A stretch of DNA of 64,000 bases from assembly GCF_030373185.1 (NCBI RefSeq), contig NZ_JAUCZH010000006.1:152384-216383 (forward strand), read 5' to 3'. Both the position numbers and the translations under genes were made by a program. Each line of letters begins with the position of its first letter. The first letter of the stretch is position 1. Source of the stretch: Tabrizicola sp. (GTDB lineage Bacteria > Pseudomonadota > Alphaproteobacteria > Rhodobacterales > Rhodobacteraceae). Under the pieces are notes generated by a model that did no database searches, was not told where the DNA came from, and worked only from the letters and a program-made list of their open reading frames with translations. This document shows positions 40,793-49,494 of the stretch, piece by piece.

Positions 40793-41889
40793 GGCAGGCC
40801 GGCCGCCTGACGTTCGGCGGCATAGCCGGCATAGGCGTCGGATATGGCAAAGGCCTCTTGCCAGCCGTTTTCCAGCGCGCGGCCGATCAGAAGCTCGAAC
40901 CCGAAGGACGCAAGATCAGCCACCGGCAAGCCCGGCATCTTTGCCCCAAGCCCGCGCAGATCGGCCAGAACCTCGATGGCGGCGGGCAGGGTTTCCCGGC
41001 TGACCGCTCCGACCAGCCCATAGACCAGCGCCGTCAGCCCATGGAGCGTCCGGGGGTAAAGTGCCGCGCGTTCCGCCCGTGGCGCGGCCAAGAGCGCGCC
41101 GATCTGCACCGTTGCCGCGATGTCGTCGGCCAGCAGCGCGAACTCGGCCGCCGCCGCCGCCCCGACGGTTCCGGCGATCATCACCTGCCGGATTGCCCGA
41201 TCCGGCACCGACTGCATGATCTGGCTGACCCGGGTCCAGCTGCGCGGGGTGCAGGCGATCATCTGGCCCCGGCGCAGAGCGTCTTCGGTCGTTTCCAGAA
41301 GGTCGGGCCGGGTGCGGATGAAGGCCGCGACCGAGGGGTGAATCCCCGCTGGCAGCGCGTAATGCGTCAGCCAGTCCTCGGCATTGGCCTGCACGATCAT
41401 GTGGATCAGCCGATCGCTCAGCGCCGAGCCCATGTCATAGGCAATCGCGCCATCCTCCACCCGGTTTCCAGCGCCAATGATCAGCACATTCGCGGGCAGG
41501 CGGTGGCGACCGACGCGCCGTTCCTGCAACAGCCCATAGACCGTGGGTTGCAGCGCAGGCGAGGCGGCAGTCAATTCGTCCAGAAACAGGATGGCCGGGG
41601 CATCGGTATCGGGCAAGTCTTCGGGGCGATACCAGACCGTCTTTGCGGCGGCGTGGTCGAAATAGGGCAGGCCGCGCAAATCCTGCGGCTCGATCGTGGT
41701 AAGGCGCAGGTCGAAAAGTTCAGCCCCGATCCGCCCGGCAAGGGTCTGCACGACCTCGGTCTTGCCCACGCCCGGGCGGCCGTGCAGCATCCATGAGGCG
41801 GTCATCTGCCCGGCTGCCTGCGCGGCCCAGCCAGCCTCCAGCACCGCCAGCGCCTCGCCCGCCGAAAGGGTGGTTGCGTTCACGCTCAT
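40789..41889 (-). CDS. MoxR-like AAA ATPase
   Basis: A 366-residue ATPase with Walker A 'GRPGVGKTE' and Walker B 'AILFLDELTAASPALQ', plus arginine-finger region 'ALSDRLIHM'. Such MoxR-type ATPases act with VWA proteins in assembly or activation of complexes. It overlaps both neighbours by 4 bp, so the three genes are one operon. Target unknown. Confidence 0.85.
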   Translation of the reverse strand: MSVNATTLSAGEALAVLEAGWAAQAAGQMTASWMLHGRPGVGKTEVVQTLAGRIGAELFDLRLTTIEPQDLRGLPYFDHAAAKTVWYRPEDLPDTDAPAILFLDELTAASPALQPTVYGLLQERRVGRHRLPANVLIIGAGNRVEDGAIAYDMGSALSDRLIHMIVQANAEDWLTHYALPAGIHPSVAAFIRTRPDLLETTEDALRRGQMIACTPRSWTRVSQIMQSVPDRAIRQVMIAGTVGAAAAAEFALLADDIAATVQIGALLAAPRAERAALYPRTLHGLTALVYGLVGAVSRETLPAAIEVLADLRGLGAKMPGLPVADLASFGFELLIGRALENGWQEAFAISDAYAGYAAERQAAGLP

Positions 41890-42572
41890 GATGCCGCCGC
41901 CTTTGTTTCAAGAAACGCCGCCAGCCGCGCATGCGCCGAAACCGCGCGGGACTCCTGCGCGATGGCGCGGATGTAGGTGTCGCTGCGATGGTTGACCGCC
42001 AAGAGGTCGCGTTCCGTCAGCGCGGCGTCAAACAGCCCGGCCAGCGCCGCCCTGTCCTCGGCGTCCAGCGCCATCAGCCGTGGTTCGGGCCGATCGGTCT
42101 GCACCGACACCAGCGTCAGCGGCGGGATGCGGGCCAGTTCGGATTGTTCGATCACCAGATGCAACTCTCCCTCGGGGATGGCGTGGCGTGCCGCGATCCG
42201 GCGCAGGCAGGCGTGGGCGCGGAAGGCAAGCGTATCAAGGCGGCGATCAGCGCTGTCAGGATCGACGACCCCCGCCCGCGCCGCCTTGGACAGACGCAAG
42301 ACCCGAAGTTCGATCACCGCGACCAGCAGCACCATCACCAGCGGGGCCTGCATCACCGGCAGCGCCATGTCGCGCGATATCAACGGAAGCGCCAGAAACG
42401 GCATCAGCACCAAGAGGTAGCGCAAGAACTGCATCTCTGCCACAAACCGCAGCCAGAGCCCAAAGCCCGCCCCGCGTGGCACCAGAAACACCCTGCCAAG
42501 GAATTTCTTTGGCAGGCTCCGCGTCTCAAGGACGCCGCGGTTGGCAATGGTGGCATTCGTGACGATCAGCAT
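41886..42572 (-). CDS. Membrane protein of the MoxR/VWA operon, function unknown
   Basis: About 228 residues. Two hydrophobic helices near residues 48-95 ('FLRYLLVLMPFLALPLIS', 'APLVMVLLVAVIEL') are followed by a long cytosolic-looking tail. The start at 42572 has GGAG 5 bp upstream; an upstream in-frame ATG at 42635 lacks a ribosome site. It is the first gene of a tightly coupled trio, so it may anchor the MoxR/VWA pair at the membrane. No family recognised. Confidence 0.6.
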   Translation of the reverse strand: MLIVTNATIANRGVLETRSLPKKFLGRVFLVPRGAGFGLWLRFVAEMQFLRYLLVLMPFLALPLISRDMALPVMQAPLVMVLLVAVIELRVLRLSKAARAGVVDPDSADRRLDTLAFRAHACLRRIAARHAIPEGELHLVIEQSELARIPPLTLVSVQTDRPEPRLMALDAEDRAALAGLFDAALTERDLLAVNHRSDTYIRAIAQESRAVSAHARLAAFLETKAAAS

Positions 42573-42722
42573 GCGGACTCCGGCATCAAGCAGGATCTTA
42601 GGGCCGAACTGGCGCGTGACCAGTGGCGCTGACATGGGTTGCGGGTGGAATCATCGGGCATGGCCCCTTGGTGTAGCGGGCCTGGGGTTGACCCACGTCA
42701 AGACTCCTTGCTCCGCTGGCAG

Positions 42723-42728
42723 TATAAT
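42723..42728 (+). promoter_or_regulatory. TATAAT -10 box upstream of the ABC exporter operon
   Basis: A perfect -10 hexamer in GC-rich DNA, 27 bp before the ABC ATPase ATG. No clear -35 is at 16-18 bp. A TTGAC-N4-GTCAA inverted repeat lies at 42688-42701, which could bind an activator. Confidence 0.35.
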
Positions 42729-42754
42729 GTCGCTTCCTCAAGGAACCCGCGCGC

Positions 42755-43471
42755 ATGGCAGCCACAGCCGAAATCACCTTTCGCACCAAGGGCCTGACCA
42801 AGGTCTACCGCACGGGTGCGCAGGATGTGCATGCCCTGCGCGGCGTGGATTTTCAGGCCACCCAAGGTGAGTTCATCGTCATCCTCGGCCCGTCCGGCTC
42901 TGGCAAATCGACCTTCCTCAACATCGTCGGCGGGCTGGACACCGCCACGGCGGGCGAGGCGTGGTTTCAAGATCACCAGTTGACCGCGCTGGGCGAGAAG
43001 GGCCTGACGCAATACCGCCGCGATCATGTCGGCTTCGTCTTTCAGTTCTACAACCTGGTCCCCAGCCTGACCGCGCGGGAAAACGTGGCGCTGGTCACCG
43101 AAATCGCCCGCCGCCCGATGCAACCGGACGAGGCCCTTGCCCTTGTCGGTCTCTCGGATCGGCGCGACCATTTTCCCGCGCAGCTTTCCGGCGGCGAACA
43201 GCAGCGCGTCGCCATCGCCCGCGCCATCGCCAAGAACCCCGAGGTGCTTTTGTGCGACGAACCTACGGGCGCCTTGGATAGCGCCACCGGCATCCGGGTG
43301 CTGGAGGCGCTGACCCAGGTCAATCAGGCCATAGGTGCCACCACCCTTGTCATCACCCACAACGCCGCGATCCGCGAAATCGCGGACCGCGTGGTCCGCT
43401 TTGCCGATGGTCGCATCGTCGAGGAAACCGTCAACGCCACCCGCAAAGCCCCGGCGGAAGTGTCATGGTGA
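42755..43471 (+). CDS. ABC transporter ATP-binding protein (MacB/LolD type)
   Basis: A 238-residue ATPase with Walker A 'GPSGSGKST', signature 'LSGGEQQRV' and Walker B '[12 protein letters not shown]', the pattern of MacB/LolD-class ATPases that drive mechanotransmission rather than channel transport. It overlaps the permease gene start by 7 bp. First gene of an ABC-FtsX-adaptor operon. Confidence 0.92.
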   Translation: MAATAEITFRTKGLTKVYRTGAQDVHALRGVDFQATQGEFIVILGPSGSGKSTFLNIVGGLDTATAGEAWFQDHQLTALGEKGLTQYRRDHVGFVFQFYNLVPSLTARENVALVTEIARRPMQPDEALALVGLSDRRDHFPAQLSGGEQQRVAIARAIAKNPEVLLCDEPTGALDSATGIRVLEALTQVNQAIGATTLVITHNAAIREIADRVVRFADGRIVEETVNATRKAPAEVSW

Positions 43472-45831
43472 TCTCGCCCCTGCGCCGCAAGACCCTGCGC
43501 GATCTGCGAAGGCTTTGGGCGCAGGTCATCGCCATCGCGCTGGTGCTGGCGGCGGGGGTGGCGACGCTGATCCTTGGCACCGGGGCCTATGCCTCGCTGG
43601 ACGAGACGCGGGCGCGCTACTATGAAACCTACCGCTTTGCCGATGTCTTCGCCGACATGACCCGCGCCCCCGGCGCGCTGATCGCCGATATCCGCGCCAT
43701 TGATGGCGTGCTGGCCGCCGAGGCGCGGATCGTCAAGCTGGGCCTTCTGGACATGCCCGGCATGGTGGAGCCGGGGACGATGCTGTTCGTCTCGTTGCCC
43801 GATGGGGGTGATGGCGGGCTGAATCGGCTTCACCTGCGCCAAGGCCGCTTGCCCGACCCGCAATCCTTGCGCGAAGTGGTGGTCTCCGAAGGCTTTGCCG
43901 CCGCACACCGTCTGCGCCCCGGCACGGCTTTCGCCGTCGTGATGAACGGGCAACGGCGTGACCTTCTGGTCACCGGCATCGCGCTGTCGCCCGAATTCAT
44001 CTACGCGCTTGGCCCCGGAGAGATGATGCCCGATCCGCGCCGTTTCGGCATTGCATGGCTGCCGGGGGCCAGCCTTGCGGCGGCTTACGATCTTGAGGGC
44101 GCGTTTTCCAATGTGGTCCTGAAGCTGGTCCCCGGTGCGTCAGCCGACCGGGTGATCGAGACGCTGGACCGGCTGACAGCACCCTATGGCGGGGTCGGTG
44201 CCACCCCGCGCGCCGATCAGACCTCGCACGCCTTTCTGGACGCCGAATTGAAACAGCTCAGCGCGATGGTCAGGGTTCTGCCGCCGATCTTCCTTCTGGT
44301 CGCGGCCATGCTGGTCAACATGACCCTGTCGCGCCTGATCACACTGGAACGCGAACAGATCGGGCTTTTGAAGGCCGTCGGTTATTCCGCGCGGGCGGTG
44401 GCGCAGCATTATGTCGAATTCGTGCTGGCAATTGCGGCCCTTGGCATCGCCATCGGCTTTGTCGCCGGGGCGTGGCTTGGAGCCGGGATGGCCCAGCTTT
44501 ACGCCAAGTTCTTTTCCTTCCCTTTCCTTGTGTTCATGCGCGACCCGCAGACCTATGCCATTGCCACGATCATAACCACTGCTGCGGCTGTCGGCGGGGC
44601 GCTTCTGGCAGTGCGCCGGGTGCTGGCATTGCCCCCGGCGGTGGCGATGTCGCCGCCCGCCCCGACAGATTACCGGTCCCGGCTGGCGGGTGTCTGGCGG
44701 CGGCTGTCGCTGCCGCAAACGGCGGTGATGACCGCACGGCACCTGCTGCGCTGGCCCCTGCGCACCCTGTCGGGCATCCTTGGCGTGGCGATGTCGGTGG
44801 CGATCCTTGTGGCCTCGCTCTGGTCCTTCGGGTCGATCGACCACATGATCGACGTGACCTTCTTTCGCGGCGAACGGCAGGATGCGATGGTGGTCTTCGC
44901 CGGCCCCGAACCCGCGCGCGCGCTTTATTCGGCACGCCAGTTGCCGGGGGTTCTGGCGGCCGAACCGTTCCGCGCGGTGTCCGCGCGCCTCAGCCACCGC
45001 AACCTGTCGCGCAAACTGTCGATAATGGGCAAGCCCGCAACCCCGCGCCTGTCGCGCGTGCTGTCACCCGACCTTGCGCCCATGGCCATGCCCGAGGCCG
45101 GGCTGATCCTGTCCGAAGCCCTGGCTGACGCGCTGGCCGTCCGCCCCGGCGACCGGGTGACGGTGGATTTCCTTGAAGGCAATCGCCGCAGCCTCAGCCT
45201 GCCGGTCAGCGGGGTGTCGCTTGGCTATGTCGGCCTTGGTGCCGCGATGGAGATTTCTGCGCTCAACCGCGCGATGGGCGAGGGCGCGTTGATTTCGGGC
45301 GTCAACCTGATGCTGGATGACGGGGCCGAGGCTGATTTCTATGCCGCCGCCACCACCACACCGAAAACCGGGTTTGTTGCCGTCATGTCGCTTACGCTGC
45401 AACGCTTCAAGGAAACGCTGGCCGAAAACATCACCATCATGATCACCGTCTATGTCGGGCTCGCCTCGATCATCGCCGTCGGCGTGGTCTACAATTTCGC
45501 CCGTATCGCGCTGTCGGAACAGGGGCGGGAACTGGCCAGCCTGCGGGTGCTGGGCTTCACGCGGGCCGAGGTGTCGGGCATCCTCTTTTCCGAACTGGCC
45601 GCTGTCGTCCTTCTGGCGCAGCCGCTGGGCTGGCTGATCGGCTACGGCATCGCGCTTGGCATGGTCACCGCCTTTTCCTCCGACCTTTACCGCGTGCCGT
45701 TCGTGATCGGGCGCGAGGTCTATGCCACCGCCAGTCTGGCCGTGATTGCCGCTGCACTTGCTTCGGCGCTTGCCATCCGCGGGCGGATCAACGGTCTGGA
45801 TCTGATCGAAGTCCTGAAGACAAGGGAATGA
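43465..45831 (+). CDS. FtsX-family ABC transporter permease
   Basis: A 788-residue membrane protein with two FtsX/MacB-type domains. A first helix near residue 20 is followed by a large periplasmic region, three helices around ~265-380, a second periplasmic region, and three C-terminal helices ('[20 protein letters not shown]' onward). The substrate is unknown; the architecture suits export of lipids, peptides or toxins from the inner membrane or periplasm together with the adaptor that follows 4 bp later. Confidence 0.88.
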   Translation: MVISPLRRKTLRDLRRLWAQVIAIALVLAAGVATLILGTGAYASLDETRARYYETYRFADVFADMTRAPGALIADIRAIDGVLAAEARIVKLGLLDMPGMVEPGTMLFVSLPDGGDGGLNRLHLRQGRLPDPQSLREVVVSEGFAAAHRLRPGTAFAVVMNGQRRDLLVTGIALSPEFIYALGPGEMMPDPRRFGIAWLPGASLAAAYDLEGAFSNVVLKLVPGASADRVIETLDRLTAPYGGVGATPRADQTSHAFLDAELKQLSAMVRVLPPIFLLVAAMLVNMTLSRLITLEREQIGLLKAVGYSARAVAQHYVEFVLAIAALGIAIGFVAGAWLGAGMAQLYAKFFSFPFLVFMRDPQTYAIATIITTAAAVGGALLAVRRVLALPPAVAMSPPAPTDYRSRLAGVWRRLSLPQTAVMTARHLLRWPLRTLSGILGVAMSVAILVASLWSFGSIDHMIDVTFFRGERQDAMVVFAGPEPARALYSARQLPGVLAAEPFRAVSARLSHRNLSRKLSIMGKPATPRLSRVLSPDLAPMAMPEAGLILSEALADALAVRPGDRVTVDFLEGNRRSLSLPVSGVSLGYVGLGAAMEISALNRAMGEGALISGVNLMLDDGAEADFYAAATTTPKTGFVAVMSLTLQRFKETLAENITIMITVYVGLASIIAVGVVYNFARIALSEQGRELASLRVLGFTRAEVSGILFSELAAVVLLAQPLGWLIGYGIALGMVTAFSSDLYRVPFVIGREVYATASLAVIAAALASALAIRGRINGLDLIEVLKTRE

Positions 45832-45835
45832 CCCC

Positions 45836-47026
45836 ATGCGCCGCCTGATACCCATCCTTGCCGCCGCAGCCCTTACCGGGCTTGTGATCTGGGCCTTCCT
45901 GCCGCAACCGGTCCCGGTCGAGGTGGCCACCATAGCCCCCCGCACGATCGAGGTCGCGGTCGAGGAAGAAGGCATCGCCCGCATCCGCGAGGTCTTTACC
46001 ATCTCGGCCACGATCGGGGGCAAATTGCAGCGCATCGGCCTGCATGCCGGTGACCGGGTAGAGGCCGGGAAAACGGTGGTGGCGGTGATCGGACCTGCCG
46101 CCCCGGCGCTTCTGGACGCAAGGGCGCGGGCCGTGGCGCAGGCAACGGTCTCGGCGGCGCAATCGGCGGTCGATCTGGCCAAGGCACAGGTCGCACAAGC
46201 CGAGGCCGCGCTGGAGTTCATGACATCCGAGGCGGAACGATCTCGGCGTCTTTTCGAAAGCGCGACCATTTCCAAGCGCTTCTACGACAATGCCGTCCTT
46301 GAACAACGCACCGCACAGGCCGCCCATGACAGCGCTCGCGCCAACCTGTCGGTGCGCGAACGCGAGCTTGAAAGCGCCCGCGCGGTTCTGGACACCTCGG
46401 GTCCGAATGGTGCCGACACCTGCTGCGTCGAACTTGCCGCCCCTGTGTCTGGCCGGGTGCTGCGGGTGCTGACCGAGGATGAACAGGTCGTCCTGCCCGG
46501 CACCCCGATCCTTGAAATCGGCAATCCGGGCAATCTGGAAATCGCTGTCAACCTTCTGTCGCGCGATGCCGTCCGCGTGCAGGAAGGAGCCGAAGCCCGC
46601 GTCACCGGCTGGGGCGGGCCGGACCTCCTGGCCGAGGTCGAAAGGATCGAGCCTTCCGCCAGAACCCGCGTCTCGGCCTTGGGGATCGATGAACAGCGGG
46701 TCGAGGTGATCCTGCGCCTGACCGGCGATCCCGCTGACTGGCAGGCGCTGGGCCACGGCTTTCGCGTCATCGCCCACATCGCGGTCTGGCAGGGCGAGGA
46801 TGTGCTGTCGATCCCGGTCGGGGCGCTCTTTCGGGACGGGTCCGACTGGGCGACCTTTGTGGTCACCGACGGCACCGCCCGGTTGCGGACCATCACCCTT
46901 GGCGAGCGCAACGGGGATTTTGCGCAAGTGCTGGGCGGATTGGGGCAGGGCGACGTGGTGATCCTGCACCCCAGCGACCGGGTGGCAAATGGGGGGGCGG
47001 TTGTCCCAGTATCAACCCCGCAATGA
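45836..47026 (+). CDS. HlyD-family periplasmic adaptor (MacA-like)
   Basis: A 396-residue membrane-fusion protein with an N-terminal membrane anchor, a lipoyl-like domain, an alpha-helical hairpin (about 95-190, 'AVDLAKAQVAQAEAALEFM') and beta-barrel domains. It would link the FtsX permease to an outer-membrane channel; no TolC homologue is adjacent. Third gene of the operon starting at 42755. Confidence 0.88.
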   Translation: MRRLIPILAAAALTGLVIWAFLPQPVPVEVATIAPRTIEVAVEEEGIARIREVFTISATIGGKLQRIGLHAGDRVEAGKTVVAVIGPAAPALLDARARAVAQATVSAAQSAVDLAKAQVAQAEAALEFMTSEAERSRRLFESATISKRFYDNAVLEQRTAQAAHDSARANLSVRERELESARAVLDTSGPNGADTCCVELAAPVSGRVLRVLTEDEQVVLPGTPILEIGNPGNLEIAVNLLSRDAVRVQEGAEARVTGWGGPDLLAEVERIEPSARTRVSALGIDEQRVEVILRLTGDPADWQALGHGFRVIAHIAVWQGEDVLSIPVGALFRDGSDWATFVVTDGTARLRTITLGERNGDFAQVLGGLGQGDVVILHPSDRVANGGAVVPVSTPQ

Positions 47027-47057
47027 TCCTGGCCCGCTGGCCCGGGGTGCCAGACGC

Positions 47058-48176
47058 TTAAAGCCCCAGCCGGTCCATCACCCAGACGCCCATCGCCTGC
47101 ACCATGTCATCACGCCACGACAGCGGCCCGGGCCGGTAAAGCGCTGACCCCAGCGCCCGCTGCTGCTTTTCCAAGATCCCCATATCCTCGCGCGCGACGC
47201 GTTCCCAGCGGTCATAATAGGGGGCCGCGCGCCAGTCAAAATCGGCCAGTGGCAACCGGCTTTCGGGAAAACAGCCGCCCACCTCCAGCAGTGTGCGGTT
47301 TTCACTGACCGGGATGGTGTTCAGCCACCACAGACAATCCTGCGCGACGGCAAATTGCACCGTGGGCATGACCACCGTGAAATAGGTGCCTTGCCGCGCA
47401 TTCTCATCCAGCCCCATGATCGGGTCGAACGGCGGCACCTCATCGGTCAGCGTGGCAATCGACCGGCCCGAGATCACCTGAATACAGATCCAGTTCCCTT
47501 GCGTCTGCGGCGACCGCGATTGCTGCGCCCCCACGGTGTTCTTGTGGACGATCCCGGTATGATAGGTCTCGACCGCGTTTTCGAGGATCAGTTTCCAGTT
47601 GCAGGCCACATCCAGCGTGATCCGCCAGGTGCAGCGCATGTCGCCCAGCTTGTGGCTGGCCATGCGGGCGGGGAAATCCCCCAGATGCTCCAGCAGCGTA
47701 GGCCCGTCCTTGGTGAAACGCGCAAAGACAAACCCCTCCCACTGGTCAAGATCCAGCGCCACCAACCCGTTCTCCACCTTGTCGAAGCCTTCGGCGTCCT
47801 TCATGTCCGGGCAGCCATAAAGGCGGCCGTCGTTCAGGTAGCTCCACGCGTGATAGGGGCAGGTGATTCGGCCGCCGACATTGCCCGACCCTTCCAGAAG
47901 GATCGACCCGCGATGCCGGCAGTAGTTGGCAAAGCAGCGCAATTGTCCGTCATTTCCCCGGATCAGCACGATGGGCCCGCCGGGGCTGTCAAAGGCGCGG
48001 AAGTCGCCGGGGTTCTGCAATTCTTCGGCCCGGGTCAGGAAGAACCAGTGCTTCAGGAACACCCGTTCGCGTTCCGCCGCAAAGATCGCCGGGTCGGTGT
48101 AAAACCCGGCAGGCATCGACCGCGCCCGGTTCAGGGGCTGGGTGGCGGCTTCAATCTCGGTGCGGTCAAGGCTCAT
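47058..48176 (-). CDS. Rieske non-heme iron aromatic ring-hydroxylating oxygenase, alpha subunit
   Basis: A 372-residue oxygenase. The N-terminal Rieske domain has CxH in 'NYCRHRGSIL' and CxxH in 'ITCPYHAWSY'. The catalytic domain has mononuclear iron ligands in 'ENAVETYHTGIVH'. The start at 48176 has AAGGGGAG upstream. No reductase or beta subunit is adjacent, as in GbcA/StcA-like demethylases of quaternary amines, so the substrate could be a betaine rather than an arene. Confidence 0.85.
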   Translation of the reverse strand: MSLDRTEIEAATQPLNRARSMPAGFYTDPAIFAAERERVFLKHWFFLTRAEELQNPGDFRAFDSPGGPIVLIRGNDGQLRCFANYCRHRGSILLEGSGNVGGRITCPYHAWSYLNDGRLYGCPDMKDAEGFDKVENGLVALDLDQWEGFVFARFTKDGPTLLEHLGDFPARMASHKLGDMRCTWRITLDVACNWKLILENAVETYHTGIVHKNTVGAQQSRSPQTQGNWICIQVISGRSIATLTDEVPPFDPIMGLDENARQGTYFTVVMPTVQFAVAQDCLWWLNTIPVSENRTLLEVGGCFPESRLPLADFDWRAAPYYDRWERVAREDMGILEKQQRALGSALYRPGPLSWRDDMVQAMGVWVMDRLGL

Positions 48177-48344
48177 TGGCGGCTCCCCTTCACAACCGGA
48201 GTTTGCGGCCGGACTACCAGACTGGCAAGCCCGACCAGCACCCGACCAGCGCCCGATCTGCAAATGACCGTGCAAAGTGCAGGGCAAGGGCGTAGGGTCC
48301 GCCGCGAGGCCCGTTCGGGGCCGTCAACCAAGGGGAACCCGGCC

Positions 48345-48470
48345 ATGGCCAAGGGCATGAACAAGCGCAAGGAAGTGAAGAAGCCAAAGAAAGAGACCGC
48401 GAAACCCGCCGTCTCTGTGGCTTCGACCAATGCAAGGGTGACAATCTCGTCCGGCAAACCGAAGGACTGA
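48345..48470 (+). CDS. Small Lys-rich conserved protein
   Basis: A 41-residue very basic protein beginning MAKGMNKRKEVKKPKKE, preceded by AAGGGG at ~10 bp. It lies in the gap between the Rieske and DoxX genes. Similar short Lys-rich MAKG-type proteins occur in other proteobacteria, to my recollection, so it is probably genuine. The charge suggests RNA or ribosome binding, but the function is unknown. Confidence 0.6.
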   Translation: MAKGMNKRKEVKKPKKETAKPAVSVASTNARVTISSGKPKD

Positions 48471-48543
48471 ACGACAGCGGCCAAGCGGCATCAGCCAAGG
48501 GTCAGCGGACGGGCTTCAGCAGTTGGGCGTTCCCGGCTGGCCG

Positions 48544-48882
48544 TCAGGCCTTTCGCGCTGCGGCCAGCACCAGAAGACCCCCGGCGATGGCCCAGTTCTT
48601 TACAAAAATCGACATTTGCCAGCCGTCCGCCGGCAAAAAGTGAAAAATACTTGTGATAATGCAATAAACTGCTGCAATCAGGGCCGCCGCGCGCACAGTC
48701 GGTGGCCAGATCAGCCCGGCCGCCAGCGCGGCGTTCAGGGCCAATGCTGGCCAGACCAGCCAGACCGGCGCACCAGCCCCCGCCAGCAGGCCTTGCGCCG
48801 CTTCCGGGGCAAGGGCCTTCTGAAGCGCCCCCGCCGCAAACAGCGCCGCAAGCAGGATGCGGCCAACCATGTCCATCTGCAT
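48544..48882 (-). CDS. DoxX-family membrane protein
   Basis: A 112-residue protein with four hydrophobic segments in the DoxX/DoxD layout: 'ILLAALFAAGALQKALAP', 'VWLVWPALALNAALAAGLIW', 'AAALIAAVYCIITSIFHFL' and 'NWAIAGGLLVLAAA'. The family includes quinone-linked and unknown inner-membrane proteins. Substrate not deducible. Confidence 0.75.
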   Translation of the reverse strand: MQMDMVGRILLAALFAAGALQKALAPEAAQGLLAGAGAPVWLVWPALALNAALAAGLIWPPTVRAAALIAAVYCIITSIFHFLPADGWQMSIFVKNWAIAGGLLVLAAARKA

Positions 48883-48927
48883 CTCCCTTTGCCCGCAACG
48901 ACGCGGGCGCGCGCCGGAAGCTGCAGA

Positions 48928-49389
48928 TCAGAACACTTCCTTCACCGCCTCCATCGCGACATAGGTCGACGTTGATGCGACATGCGGCAAGGCCGAGATG
49001 ACTTCGCCCAGCACCCGGCGATAGGACTGGATGTCAGCAGTACGCACCTTCAGCAGATAGTCGAAGCTGGAGGCCATCATGTGACACTGTTCAACCTCTG
49101 GTACTGAAAGCACCGCGCGGTTGAAGGCGCTCAGCGCGGCTTCGCGGGTGTCCGACAACCGGACTTCCACAAAGGCAACATGTGCCTGACCCATGCGAAT
49201 CGGGTCAAGGATCGCGCGATAGCCGGTGATGAACCGCAACTCCTCCAGCCGTTTCATCCGCGCTTGCGTCGGCGATTTGGACAGCCCGATGCGGCGGGCC
49301 AGTTCCACAGCCGAAATTCGGCCATCGGTTTGCAGGATCCGCAGGATCGCCAGATCGAAACGGTCCAGGTCGGCACGGTCGACTGACAT
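48928..49389 (-). CDS. putR: Lrp/AsnC-family regulator, probable proline-responsive activator of putA
   Basis: A 153-residue protein with an N-terminal winged helix ('ISAVELARRIGLSKSPTQAR') and a C-terminal RAM (ACT-like) ligand domain. It is divergent from putA with a 105-bp gap. In Rhodobacter capsulatus and Agrobacterium an Lrp-type PutR activates putA in response to proline, and the arrangement here is the same. The start at 49389 has GGGAG 8 bp upstream. Confidence 0.85.
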   Translation of the reverse strand: MSVDRADLDRFDLAILRILQTDGRISAVELARRIGLSKSPTQARMKRLEELRFITGYRAILDPIRMGQAHVAFVEVRLSDTREAALSAFNRAVLSVPEVEQCHMMASSFDYLLKVRTADIQSYRRVLGEVISALPHVASTSTYVAMEAVKEVF

Positions 49390-49494
49390 GCGCTTTCTCC
49401 CGAAATTCCATTCATTCGCCTGCATATCAGGAAACTTTCAGGAAAACAGCCTGTCATTTTGGGTATATGCTGGGCGGAAAGTCAGAGGTGCTTG

